A stretch of DNA of 8,949 nt, from positions 1 through 8,949 of the forward strand of contig JAAYAV010000186.1 of NCBI GenBank assembly GCA_012719195.1. Direction: 5' to 3'. Positions within the stretch are counted from its first letter, which is position 1, and every line of letters starts with the position of its first letter. Under the pieces are notes generated by a model that was given only the letters and a program-made list of their open reading frames with translations, did not search any database and was not told where the DNA came from. This document shows positions 1-6,466 of the stretch, piece after piece. Origin of the DNA: Anaerolineae bacterium. GTDB taxonomy: Bacteria > Chloroflexota > Anaerolineae > DRVO01. A program made the translations under genes and the position numbers.

Positions 1-1277
1 ACCCGGTTGCCGTCCATGTCCACCACCTCGATACGGAGGCGGCGCCAGGTGAACTCATCGGCCACGGCGGGGATGCGCCCCCACTGGGCCACCACGAACC
101 CGCCCAGGGTCTGGTAGTCCTCTTCCTCGGGCAGGTCCCCCAGGTCGAACAGGTCCTTGAAGTCGTCCACCGGCATTAGGCCGTCCACTAGCCAGGAGCC
201 GTCCTCGCGCTGCACGGCCATGGGCTCCTCGATCTCGTCCAGCTCCGGGATCTCGCCCACCAGGCCCTCGAGGATGTCGTCCAGGGTGACGAGGCCCTGG
301 AACACGCCGTACTCGTCCACCGCCAGGGCAATGGGGACGCCGGCTTGCTTGAAGAGCTCCAGCACATGGAAGACGTGCATGTTCTCGGGGACGTAGAGCG
401 GCTCGGTGAGCGCCTCTTCCAGGTCCAGCGGGTCGCCGCGCATGCACTGATGGAGGAGGTCCTTGACGTGCACCACGCCGATGATGTTGTCTAGGTTATC
501 GCGCGCGACCGGGAAGCGGGAGTAGGAGCTACTCTCGATCATCCGGCGGAGGTCTTCCGGGTTGTCCTCAACGTTCAGCCAGACAACCTCGGTGCGGGGG
601 CGCATGATGGCATCCACCTCGCGCTCGCCCATGCGAAAGACGCGATCCACCATGTCGCGCTCGACCTCGTCGATCATGCCGGCGATGGCGCCCTGCTCCA
701 CCATGACGCGGATCTCTTCCTCGGTCACGGGGGCCTCGGCGTAGTCCTCGACGCCGAAGGCGCGGGTCACCACGTCGGTGGAGCCGCTGAGCAGGTGGAC
801 CACCGGCCCTACCAGCCGGGAGAGGATCGTCATGGGCTTGGCGACGATGAGGGCGATGCGATCGGCGTATTGCAGAGCCACCCGCTTCGGCACCAGCTCG
901 CCGATCACCAAGGTGAGGAAGGTGGTTGCCACCACGGCGATCACCAGGCCGATACCGGAGGCGTAGGGGCCGACAATGGGCAGGTTGGCGATGGGCTTGG
1001 CCAGCTGCGGGCCGACGGTGGCGCCGCCGTAGGCGCCCGCCAACACCCCGATGAGGGTGATCCCCACCTGGATGGTGGAGAGGAAGGTGTTAGGGTTGGC
1101 CGCCAGGTCCAGCACCACATCGGCGCGCCTGTCGCCCTCGTCCGAGAGCTGCTGCATGCGGGCGCGGCGCACCGAGACCACGGCGAGCTCGGCCATGGAG
1201 AAGAGGCCGTTGATCAGTACCAGAATCAGTATGACGAGGAACTGGGTCAGTAGGTTTCCTTCCGCTGCCTGAGGCAT
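1..1277 (-). CDS. CNNM/CorC (HlyC-type) membrane protein with CBS pair, C-terminus cut by window edge
   Basis: Reading the minus strand from the ATG at 1277 gives 425 codons without a stop, running off the left edge. Residues about 8-180 form the DUF21/CNNM membrane domain, with hydrophobic stretches near 10-27, 68-88, 105-128 and 140-165 and the family signature GELVPK at 126-131. An acidic linker (VTEEEIRVMVEQG) follows, then two CBS domains at about 225-280 (from MRPRTEVVWL) and 290-345 (ending VTLDDILEGLVGEI), then a CorC_HlyC domain from about 352. Relatives are about 430-450 residues, so few residues are missing. Family members are inner-membrane proteins linked to Mg2+/Co2+ export or tolerance, with the CBS pair binding adenine nucleotides; the older 'hemolysin' label is poorly supported. 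A GGAG lies 9 bases before the ATG, and an in-frame TAG at 1284-1286 rules out extension upstream. The family call is secure; the transported ion is not. Confidence 0.93.
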   Translation of the reverse strand, partial: MPQAAEGNLLTQFLVILILVLINGLFSMAELAVVSVRRARMQQLSDEGDRRADVVLDLAANPNTFLSTIQVGITLIGVLAGAYGGATVGPQLAKPIANLPIVGPYASGIGLVIAVVATTFLTLVIGELVPKRVALQYADRIALIVAKPMTILSRLVGPVVHLLSGSTDVVTRAFGVEDYAEAPVTEEEIRVMVEQGAIAGMIDEVERDMVDRVFRMGEREVDAIMRPRTEVVWLNVEDNPEDLRRMIESSSYSRFPVARDNLDNIIGVVHVKDLLHQCMRGDPLDLEEALTEPLYVPENMHVFHVLELFKQAGVPIALAVDEYGVFQGLVTLDDILEGLVGEIPELDEIEEPMAVQREDGSWLVDGLMPVDDFKDLFDLGDLPEEEDYQTLGGFVVAQWGRIPAVADEFTWRRLRIEVVDMDGNR

Positions 1278-1466
1278 GAACAACTACTCCGGGCGCGCGG
1301 AGACGACGGCAGGAGCCAAAGACGAGCCGACGATGCCTGTGGCGGCAGAGAGGGAGGGAGGCTCTCCCGCTGCGTCAGCGAGAGGGGTACTGATGACGGC
1401 GCCCGTACTGGGGTAGGGCCCGTCGTTGCTAGAGTCGGACGAGGCTGAGTCAGGTTCTTGCATATC
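1278..1466 (-). promoter_or_regulatory. Long structured 5' leader of the CorC-like gene
   Basis: The predicted transcript carries about 190 nt before the start codon. Two compact hairpins are readable. One spans 1395-1424: GACGG and GCCC pair with GGGC and CCGTC, giving 9 bp with one bulged base and an 11-nt loop. The other spans 1362-1384: CTCTC and GCTG pair with CAGC and GAGAG, giving 9 bp with a 2-nt bulge and a 3-nt loop. A pyrimidine tract in the RNA (complement of 1346-1360, containing CCUCCCUCCC) could pair with the Shine-Dalgarno GGAG at 1287-1290. Metal-responsive leaders are known for Mg2+ and Mn2+ transport genes. I do not recognise the conserved core of the M-box or yybP-ykoY class here, so a regulatory role is inference. 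Confidence 0.33.
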
Positions 1467-1469
1467 CAT
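1284..1469 (-). other. Possible 61-codon upstream ORF in frame with the CorC-like gene
   Basis: ATG at 1469 (or a second ATG at 1463) opens a Ser/Ala/Pro-rich frame ending at TAG 1286-1284, exactly two codons before the CorC-like ATG and in the same frame. The downstream Shine-Dalgarno GGAG directly abuts this stop, so terminating ribosomes would lie on the next start. The peptide has no recognisable domain, signal peptide or membrane segment. The ATG at 1469 has no good Shine-Dalgarno and lies at or just before the predicted transcription start. It may be a leader peptide, a broken N-terminal extension, or chance open frame in GC-rich DNA; I favour chance or leader. Confidence 0.2.
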
Positions 1470-1472
1470 GAC

Positions 1473-1501
1473 AGTATACAGCGTCTAGTCGAGTGTGCCA
1501 A
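1473..1501 (-). promoter_or_regulatory. Sigma-70-type promoter for the CorC-like gene
   Basis: On the minus strand TTGGCA (1501-1496) is followed after exactly 17 bases by TATACT (1478-1473). Each hexamer matches the consensus at five of six positions. Transcription would start near 1466, about 190 bases before the CorC-like ATG, leaving a long structured leader. No mapping data are available, so this rests on the match and the spacing. Confidence 0.6.
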
Positions 1502-1652
1502 AAGCGAGTGCGGTCAGGGGCCGCCGGCAGCGCGGCAGCGCTCTTGACGCCGGTCCGATGCCGCCGCCAACATGAGCGGAACCGGCAGCGAAGGGTCGGC
1601 GCACCGATGCGTTGAGCGGCCGCTGCGCCTAAGCGAAGGGGGGAATCGTCGC

Positions 1653-2651
1653 ATGGATGCCGCTACCTGGGTCGAGACGGAACTGGAGCCGCGCGATTGC
1701 GCCTCCACCGCCTTCATCTACGATCACATGGACTCGCAGTCGGGCCGTTCGCTGCCGGGCATCTACCAGCCTTTCGATCCGGCACAGCGCGCGCATTGGT
1801 ACGACGCCGGCTCGACCCTGGACTTCATGCACGCCGCGGGTGTGGCCGGCGCTCGAATGCTGGACCTCGGGCCGGGAGACGGCTGGCCGTCGCTGCCGCT
1901 GGCGCCCGCAGCGGCCGAGGTGGTGGGCGTGGATGGCTCGGAGAGGAGGGTAGCAGTCTGCCGGGAGAACGCCCGTCGCCTGGGCATTGCGAACGCGGAG
2001 TTTGTGCATGTGCCGCCGGGGGAGCGGCTGCCCTTCCCCAACGCCAGCTTCGACGGCGTAGTGGCGGCCTCGTCGCTGGAGCAGACGCCGGACCCTCGCG
2101 CCACGGTGCGGGAACTGGCGCGGGTGCTGCGGCCCGGCGGCCGTCTGCGAATACACTATGAGGCGTTGTCGGCCTATCGGGGCGGGCGCGAGCGGGAGGC
2201 GGAGTTGTGGGGGATGACCGGCGGTGCCATGCTGATGCTGTATCAGCGCGACGCTGCCCTGGAGCAGGCGGTCCAGTACGGTCTCGTGCTGGACTTGGAG
2301 CCGAGCGCAGCGGGGGAGATCCTGGGCCAGTGGCCGGTGCAGTACGCCCGGCTGGACGAGGAGGCGATGGAGCGCCTGCGGCCGCACGTGACCGAGGCGC
2401 GACGCTGCCGCCTCAGCCACCCCAGCGCCCTGAGCCTCTCCCGCTGGCTGCGCGGTTCGGGCTTCCTCGATGTGCGGGCCACCCACGATGGCGGCCGGTT
2501 CGCCGGCCGGATGTTCGACCTCACACCCGCCGAGCGCCGTCCGGCTGATCGGGTCGGTGTGGTCGAACTGCTTGAGGCGCCCGTGCGCTGTGCGGTGGAG
2601 ATGGCGGCGCCGCTGGAGTGCGACCCACCGATCACCGCCATCCGAGGCTGA
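1653..2651 (+). CDS. Class I SAM-dependent methyltransferase (Methyltransf_11/UbiE-like)
   Basis: A 332-residue protein with a Rossmann methyltransferase core in the N-terminal half. The SAM-binding motif I is LDLGPGDGW at 70-78, followed by the acidic VVGVDGSE (Asp94) that would contact the SAM ribose. FDGVVAASSLEQTPD (133-147) fits the motif IV region and VLRPGGRLRI (158-167) is the usual post-core strand. The C-terminal 150 residues match no substrate domain I can name. The frame is open back to 1572, but I prefer ATG 1653: a GGGGGG tract (1638-1643) lies 9 bases before it and the 27 extra residues look unstructured. The substrate is unknown; a small molecule, lipid or quinone precursor are all possible. 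It lies 22 bases before the aldolase gene and is probably cotranscribed with it. The long antisense frame over this gene is a GC-driven shadow. Confidence 0.88.
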   Translation: MDAATWVETELEPRDCASTAFIYDHMDSQSGRSLPGIYQPFDPAQRAHWYDAGSTLDFMHAAGVAGARMLDLGPGDGWPSLPLAPAAAEVVGVDGSERRVAVCRENARRLGIANAEFVHVPPGERLPFPNASFDGVVAASSLEQTPDPRATVRELARVLRPGGRLRIHYEALSAYRGGREREAELWGMTGGAMLMLYQRDAALEQAVQYGLVLDLEPSAAGEILGQWPVQYARLDEEAMERLRPHVTEARRCRLSHPSALSLSRWLRGSGFLDVRATHDGGRFAGRMFDLTPAERRPADRVGVVELLEAPVRCAVEMAAPLECDPPITAIRG

Positions 2652-2673
2652 GCGACAAGGAGAGGAGCGAGGC

Positions 2674-3477
2674 ATGACTGGACTGGGCAAGGCCGTGCGG
2701 ATGAACCGCCTCCGCAACCGCGAGTCAGGGAGAATACTGACGATAGCGTTGGATCATGCCCCGAGCTACGGAGTGCTAGCGGGGCTGGAGGACATCTCCG
2801 CGATGCTGTACGAGGTGGCCGCCGGCCAGCCGGATGCGGTGCTCCTCATGCCGGGCACAGCCGAGCGGTGCTTCGGCCCCTATGCCGGGCGACTCGCGCT
2901 CATCGTCAAGTGCTCCACGCTCTCCCCCTATCATCCGGAGCGCGACGTCTGGGTCGCGCAGGTGGACGAGGCGGTACGCTTGGGCGCAGACGCGGTGGCC
3001 ATGGCCCTCACGGTGGGAAGCCCGGAGCAGCCGGTCCTGCTGGAGGGTCTGGCCGCCCTTGTGCGCCAAGCGCGCTCTGCAGGCATGCCGGTCATAGTGC
3101 ACGCCTACCCAAATGGCAGCCTCGTCCCCCCGGAGGAGCGCTACACCGCCCCCCGGGTCGCGTATGCCTCTCGCCTGGCCATGGAGCTGGGGGTGGACAT
3201 AGTCAAGACCTTCTACACCGGCTCAGCGGCGAGCTTCGCGGAAGTGGTGCGGGCAGCGTCTCCGGCGCTGGTGGTGGCGGCGGGAGGCGTGCGCTGCGAC
3301 ACCCCTCTGGATGCACTGACCATGGCTCACAACGTGGTTCAGGCCGGTGGGGCGGGCGTCACTTTCGGCCGCAATGTGTGGCAGTGCGGGAGCACAGCGG
3401 CGATGGTGAAGGCCCTTGCTGCCGTCGTGCATCAGGGCGCGGAGCCAGCTCGGTTCGCCAAGGTGCTGGGGGACTGA
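2674..3477 (+). CDS. DhnA/LsrF-type class I aldolase (DeoC/FbaB superfamily)
   Basis: A 267-residue TIM-barrel protein, the usual length for archaeal-type class I fructose-bisphosphate aldolases and relatives (FbaB, LsrF, AroA'-type ADH synthase). Visible hallmarks are LTIALDHAPSYGVLAGLED at 22-40, PVIVHAYPNG at 139-148 (Tyr145 as possible acid/base), GVDIVKTFYTG at 173-183 with Lys178 as the expected Schiff-base lysine, and GGVRCDTPLDAL followed by GRNVWQ (phosphate-binding region) at 204-237. The reaction is expected to be reversible aldol cleavage or transfer through a Schiff base on a phosphorylated sugar or keto compound. ATG 2674 is preceded by GAGGAG with 6-base spacing. The longer open frame upstream overlaps the methyltransferase and is not used. 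The substrate is unassigned: nearby oxidoreductases suggest carbohydrate or cyclitol breakdown, while the methyltransferase partner is unusual for a glycolytic aldolase. Confidence 0.88.
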   Translation: MTGLGKAVRMNRLRNRESGRILTIALDHAPSYGVLAGLEDISAMLYEVAAGQPDAVLLMPGTAERCFGPYAGRLALIVKCSTLSPYHPERDVWVAQVDEAVRLGADAVAMALTVGSPEQPVLLEGLAALVRQARSAGMPVIVHAYPNGSLVPPEERYTAPRVAYASRLAMELGVDIVKTFYTGSAASFAEVVRAASPALVVAAGGVRCDTPLDALTMAHNVVQAGGAGVTFGRNVWQCGSTAAMVKALAAVVHQGAEPARFAKVLGD

Positions 3478-3523
3478 TACTACCGTCGGGGCGCGCACCC
3501 AAGGCGCTAGCTTCGCTCAACCG

Positions 3524-3790
3524 TTAGGTGAGGTAGACCTCGCGGCGGTGCGCGACACGGATGATGGTCAGGATCTTCTCCTCTCGGTTGACTGAGTAGA
3601 CGATCCGCCAAGCGACGACGCGGAACTCAAAGTAGCCCTGCCAGGCCGCGGCCAGTGGCTCGGGGCGGACAGACTCGAAGTTGTCCACGAGCCATCTTAG
3701 CCGACTGATCACTCGATCCCGGACAGGAGGATCGTGGGCGAGTAGGTCGCCACGGGCCCCAGGCGTGACGACCACGCTGAAGGTCACCAC
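3524..3790 (-). CDS. RelE/ParE-family type II toxin
   Basis: An 88-residue basic protein with the RelE/ParE fold pattern: an N-terminal strand (VTFSVVVTPGA), two helices through about residue 38, then the C-terminal sheet FEFRVVAWRIVYSVNREEKILTIIRVAHRREVY. Arg57, Arg62, His81, Arg82 and Tyr86 sit where RelE-type nucleases carry their basic and aromatic catalytic residues, so ribosome-dependent mRNA cleavage is more likely than ParE-type gyrase poisoning, though sequence alone cannot decide. The start is GTG at 3790, or the next codon, GTG at 3787, which overlaps the antitoxin stop as GTGA. GGAG a few bases upstream inside the antitoxin gene can serve either. This overlap and gene order, antitoxin first, are typical of type II modules. 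It converges on the aldolase gene, whose stop is 46 bases away. Confidence 0.87.
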   Translation of the reverse strand: MVTFSVVVTPGARGDLLAHDPPVRDRVISRLRWLVDNFESVRPEPLAAAWQGYFEFRVVAWRIVYSVNREEKILTIIRVAHRREVYLT

Positions 3791-4002
3791 TTCACTCCCA
3801 ACTCGGCAAGCACTTCGCCGATGGGGACGGTCTCGCCGCGCTCGGCTGCGGCCGCCTCCGCCCTCAGAGACTTGGCGAACTCCGTCCGAACTTCGAGATC
3901 CAAGTCGGGGTTTTCCAGTGCCTGGAGGACCGTCCGTCGAACTGGGTCCTCGATAACGCGACGCAACTGCTCAACGGTCAGGTCGCTCACTCTTGCTTCC
4001 AT
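3784..4002 (-). CDS. Antitoxin of the RelE/ParE-type module
   Basis: A 72-residue acidic, helix-rich protein immediately upstream of the toxin gene and overlapping it by a few bases. The N-terminal half (LTVEQLRRVIEDPVRRTVLQALENP) is predicted helical, and the end (RGETVPIGEVLAELGVKW) resembles the toxin-wrapping tail shared by many Phd/RelB-like antitoxins. I see no clear ribbon-helix-helix, AbrB or HTH motif in the N-terminus, so DNA binding and autorepression are not shown. ATG 4002 is preceded by GAGGAG at 6-base spacing, the strongest start signal in the module. Assignment depends on its neighbour as much as on its own sequence; no close family could be named. Confidence 0.78.
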   Translation of the reverse strand: MEARVSDLTVEQLRRVIEDPVRRTVLQALENPDLDLEVRTEFAKSLRAEAAAAERGETVPIGEVLAELGVKW

Positions 4003-4158
4003 CGCTCACTCCTCTTCTCACAGCCGCGAGAGGACCGCATCGCCTCCACTCTGACCCCATCATGGCTGCAATCAGGTGATCGCGGGCCCTGGACACCCCC
4101 AGTACAGCCCACCGTCAGCACACGGGCGCGACCACTCCCGATGGCCGTTGGCCCAGCT
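4003..4158. other. Intergenic region between the antitoxin and oxidoreductase genes
   Basis: These 156 bases hold the antitoxin Shine-Dalgarno and presumably its promoter, plus the 3' end of the oxidoreductase transcript. I found no hexamer pair with good spacing for the antitoxin and no hairpin followed by a T-run after the oxidoreductase stop. A short GGCC-spacer-GGCC inverted repeat (4143-4153) is the only structure just beyond the stop and is weak. If no terminator exists, the oxidoreductase transcript would read through into the antitoxin-toxin pair, which lies on the same strand. Confidence 0.4.
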
Positions 4159-5214
4159 CTAGCGCCGCTCCACCGCCATCACCCGGCCCGCCGCGGCCGA
4201 AGCGTAGGCGGCGTCGAGGATCTCCAGCACGCGGAGCACGTCTACCGCCGCCACCGGCACCTCCTGGCCGGCGAGGAAGTCGCGCACGAACTCGAGGCCG
4301 TACTGTCCGCCATAGGCGGGGCTGTCGGGCAAGGAGAAGCGGTACTCGCACCGCGGTGATGCCGCCCAGGGCGCGGCGTGCGACTCCAAGGCGACGATGT
4401 GCTCGTTTCCTTCCGCGCGGTGGCTGACGACGCCCTCGGTGCCGCGCAGGATGACAGCCTGGTCGTACCCGGGGGCGATGTAGCCGGGCCGGCCACCCGC
4501 CAGTAGGTACCCGGCATAGAGCGACGCCATCGCCCCGCCGCTCAGGCGCATCCCCAGGCTGGCGACGTCTTCCACATCAATGGCCTCGCCGCTTATCGTG
4601 TCCAGCATCGCGGCGACGGTCTCCACCTCCTGTCCGGTCAGGTAGCGGAGCAGGTCCAGCCAGTGACAGCCCAGCCAAGAGAGGATGCCGCCGCCGGCGA
4701 TCTCCCGCTGGAACAGCCAGTGCGACGGATCGCGCAGCCGGACCTGCGTCGTGACCATGCGCAGTTCCACCGAGGTGAGCCGCCCCAGCGCTCCGGACCG
4801 GACCAGATCGCGGATGGCGAGCATGGCCGGGTGGCGGCGCCAGAGGTAGAAGGCGGTGAAGGGAGTGCCGGCCTGTTGGGCGGACTGGAGCACGGGCAGG
4901 AACTCGGCGGCGGAGCGAGCGCAGGGCTTCTCCGCCAGAATCGGAACGCGCTCCGCGGCCACCTGCTGGAGGATCGCGGGGGTTTCGCGGTTGGGCAGGG
5001 CCACCACTACAGCGGCGACCTCCGCCGGGTTCAGCATGGCCGCCAGAGAGCCCGCCTCTCGGGCCTTGGGCCAGCGTTCCCGGCAGGCTCGCCTGGCGGC
5101 CGGATCTTCGTCCCACACCAGGACTTGCGCGACGTCGTCCAGCGCGTGGAGCGTCTGCAGGTGTGGCTGAGAGTGCGGGTGGGTGAGCCCGATCATGCCC
5201 ACGGTCAGGTTCAT
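4159..5214 (-). CDS. Gfo/Idh/MocA-family oxidoreductase with degenerate nucleotide loop
   Basis: A 351-residue protein with the two-domain Gfo/Idh/MocA layout: N-terminal Rossmann fold to about residue 120, then the mixed alpha/beta dimerisation and substrate domain. The signature AEKPC (Glu95-Lys96-Pro97) is intact, supplying the usual active-site lysine. GGGILSWLGCHWLDLLRYL (174-192) matches the family catalytic segment and keeps His184 and Asp187, but the Asp normally four residues before the His is Trp180. The first loop reads GMIGLTHPHSQPH instead of GxGxxG. Relatives oxidise or epimerise sugars and cyclitols with bound or free NAD(P); with this loop, cofactor affinity or mode may differ. 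ATG 5214 is preceded by GGAGGG at about 5-base spacing; upstream residues in the frame overlap the neighbouring gene. It follows the other oxidoreductase by 14 bases, so the two are almost certainly one operon. Confidence 0.88.
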   Translation of the reverse strand: MNLTVGMIGLTHPHSQPHLQTLHALDDVAQVLVWDEDPAARRACRERWPKAREAGSLAAMLNPAEVAAVVVALPNRETPAILQQVAAERVPILAEKPCARSAAEFLPVLQSAQQAGTPFTAFYLWRRHPAMLAIRDLVRSGALGRLTSVELRMVTTQVRLRDPSHWLFQREIAGGGILSWLGCHWLDLLRYLTGQEVETVAAMLDTISGEAIDVEDVASLGMRLSGGAMASLYAGYLLAGGRPGYIAPGYDQAVILRGTEGVVSHRAEGNEHIVALESHAAPWAASPRCEYRFSLPDSPAYGGQYGLEFVRDFLAGQEVPVAAVDVLRVLEILDAAYASAAAGRVMAVERR

Positions 5215-5228
5215 GTTGCCCTCCGGGC

Positions 5229-6287
5229 TCAGGCGTCGGCGATGGGGAAGCGGATCGGTGTCCCCCCGGCGGCGTTGGACTGGAGCAGGCCCAGGATGAT
5301 GGACAGGGTCCGCCGGCCGTCCTCGCCGGTGGAGGTACCCACGCTCCCGTTCTCGACCAGTCCGATCAACTCGGCAACGGCGGCGGCCAGGTCGGAGCGG
5401 GTGCTGTAGTTGCGCGGCAGCGGCGTGATGGAGTGCCGGTCGCCGGGCTCCAGGCGAGCGATGTCGCTGGAGTCGGCCCCGAGACGGATGCGGCCGTGCT
5501 CGGCCCACAGCTCCAGCTCGAAGTGGCGCATGGTGCGCTTGGAGGCGTTGATGAAGGCCCGCACGCCGTTGGCGAAGCAGACCAGCGCGCTGCCCCCCGG
5601 GTCCTCGGCGGGGTCATGGCCGCCGTCACCCTGGTAGCGGGGTCCGTAGTCGGCGTGTTCATCGTCCAGCAGCCCGGCGACCGAGATGGGATCAGCGTCG
5701 GCGAAGTAGCAGACGGCGTCCACCAGGTGGGTGCCGTTGCGGAAGAGCATAGCGCGGGGTCCGCTCAGGGTGGCGACGATGCGACAGAGCGGGCCGATCT
5801 CACCCGACTGCATGATGCGCTTGGCGGTGACGTAGTCCGGATACCAGCGCCGTGTGTGATCCACCTGTAGAGGGATGCCGCGGTCCGCGCAGGCGGCGAT
5901 CATGCGGTCGGCGTCGGCGATGGTGGTGGCGATGGGCTTCTCACAGAAGATCCCGCGTACACCGGCCTCGGTCGCATCCACCACGATCTGCGCGTGCCGG
6001 TGATCGGGGGTAGCCACGCTGAGGAGGTCAATGTGCTCATCGGCGAGCAGCCGGCGGTAGTCGGAGTAGCCGCGCACATCGGGCCAGACGTCTCCCCAAC
6101 GCCGGCGGAAGTCCTCGATGAGTTCCGGGCGCAGGTCGCACACGGCCACCACCTCGACGCCGTTGTGGGCATAGCCGCCCGCGTGCGAGTGGGGCATGAG
6201 TGGACCGAGGGCGGGCGATGGGGCGAGGGCGGACCGTCCGGCGCCGATTCCGGTGAGCCCTACGATGGCGGCGCGGTACTTCGTCAT
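5229..6287 (-). CDS. Gfo/Idh/MocA-family oxidoreductase with extended nucleotide loop
   Basis: A 352-residue protein and the first gene of the minus-strand operon. The N-terminal strand AAIVGLTGIGAGRSAL begins a Rossmann fold, but the glycine loop is followed by an insertion rich in Gly, Ala, Pro and His (about 16-37) before AGGYAHNGVEVVAVCDL. VATPDHRHAQIVVDATEAGV (91-110) and CEKPIATTIADA (115-126, Lys117) are textbook family motifs. The catalytic segment is FRNGTHLVD (182-190) with His187 and Asp190; the usual Asp four residues before the His is Arg183. The C-terminal domain (for example ALVCFANGVRAFINASKRTMRHFELELWAEHGRI) is typical. Expected role: NAD(P)-linked oxidation of a sugar, inositol-like or amino-sugar substrate. 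ATG 6287 is chosen because GAGGAG lies 7 bases upstream and AAIVGLTG starts right after it. The frame stays open another 52 codons upstream with no domain content. Confidence 0.9.
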   Translation of the reverse strand: MTKYRAAIVGLTGIGAGRSALAPSPALGPLMPHSHAGGYAHNGVEVVAVCDLRPELIEDFRRRWGDVWPDVRGYSDYRRLLADEHIDLLSVATPDHRHAQIVVDATEAGVRGIFCEKPIATTIADADRMIAACADRGIPLQVDHTRRWYPDYVTAKRIMQSGEIGPLCRIVATLSGPRAMLFRNGTHLVDAVCYFADADPISVAGLLDDEHADYGPRYQGDGGHDPAEDPGGSALVCFANGVRAFINASKRTMRHFELELWAEHGRIRLGADSSDIARLEPGDRHSITPLPRNYSTRSDLAAAVAELIGLVENGSVGTSTGEDGRRTLSIILGLLQSNAAGGTPIRFPIADA

Positions 6288-6466
6288 GGGCGGACTCCTC
6301 TGCTGGCTGGCCACATTGCTCGGCTCTTCGAGCGGCATTGTAGTGGGGAGCGGCCGGTCACTCCAGCGGCCGCACTGGTGCGAGCGGTGCTTCTCGCGTA
6401 GTGTTGCCGAAGGCGGCCGGCGCTCAGTCTCGGCCTGCCACACCCGCCGTAGGGGAGCACTCGCCC
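6288..6466. promoter_or_regulatory. Divergent intergenic region between oxidoreductase operon and UROD-like gene
   Basis: These 179 bases separate the oxidoreductase start (minus) from the UROD-like start (plus), so both promoters must lie here or close by. On the minus strand TACAAT (6342-6337) is a five-of-six match to a -10 box, but the bases 17 upstream (TGGAGT) are a poor -35. On the plus strand only a weak pair (TTGCTC at 6316, TGTAGT at 6339) is visible. A small palindrome GCTC-TTC-GAGC sits at 6323-6333 between them and could be an operator half, though it is short. A shared regulator is plausible and unproven. Confidence 0.35.

Noticed and set aside
1544..1573. TTGACG with a possible CAACAT -10 as promoter of the methyltransferase unit
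   Set aside because: The -35 is good but the -10 candidate matches only three of six positions at 18-base spacing, so I did not list it as a promoter.
1629..2717. Long minus-strand open frame opposite the methyltransferase gene
   Set aside because: It is rich in Arg, Gln, His and Gly with no domain, and lies opposite a gene with clear SAM-binding motifs. In GC-rich DNA this is the expected antisense shadow.
5215..5508. N-terminal extension of the downstream oxidoreductase
   Set aside because: The extra residues overlap the end of the neighbouring gene in another frame and look random. The Rossmann strand and Shine-Dalgarno point to ATG 5214.
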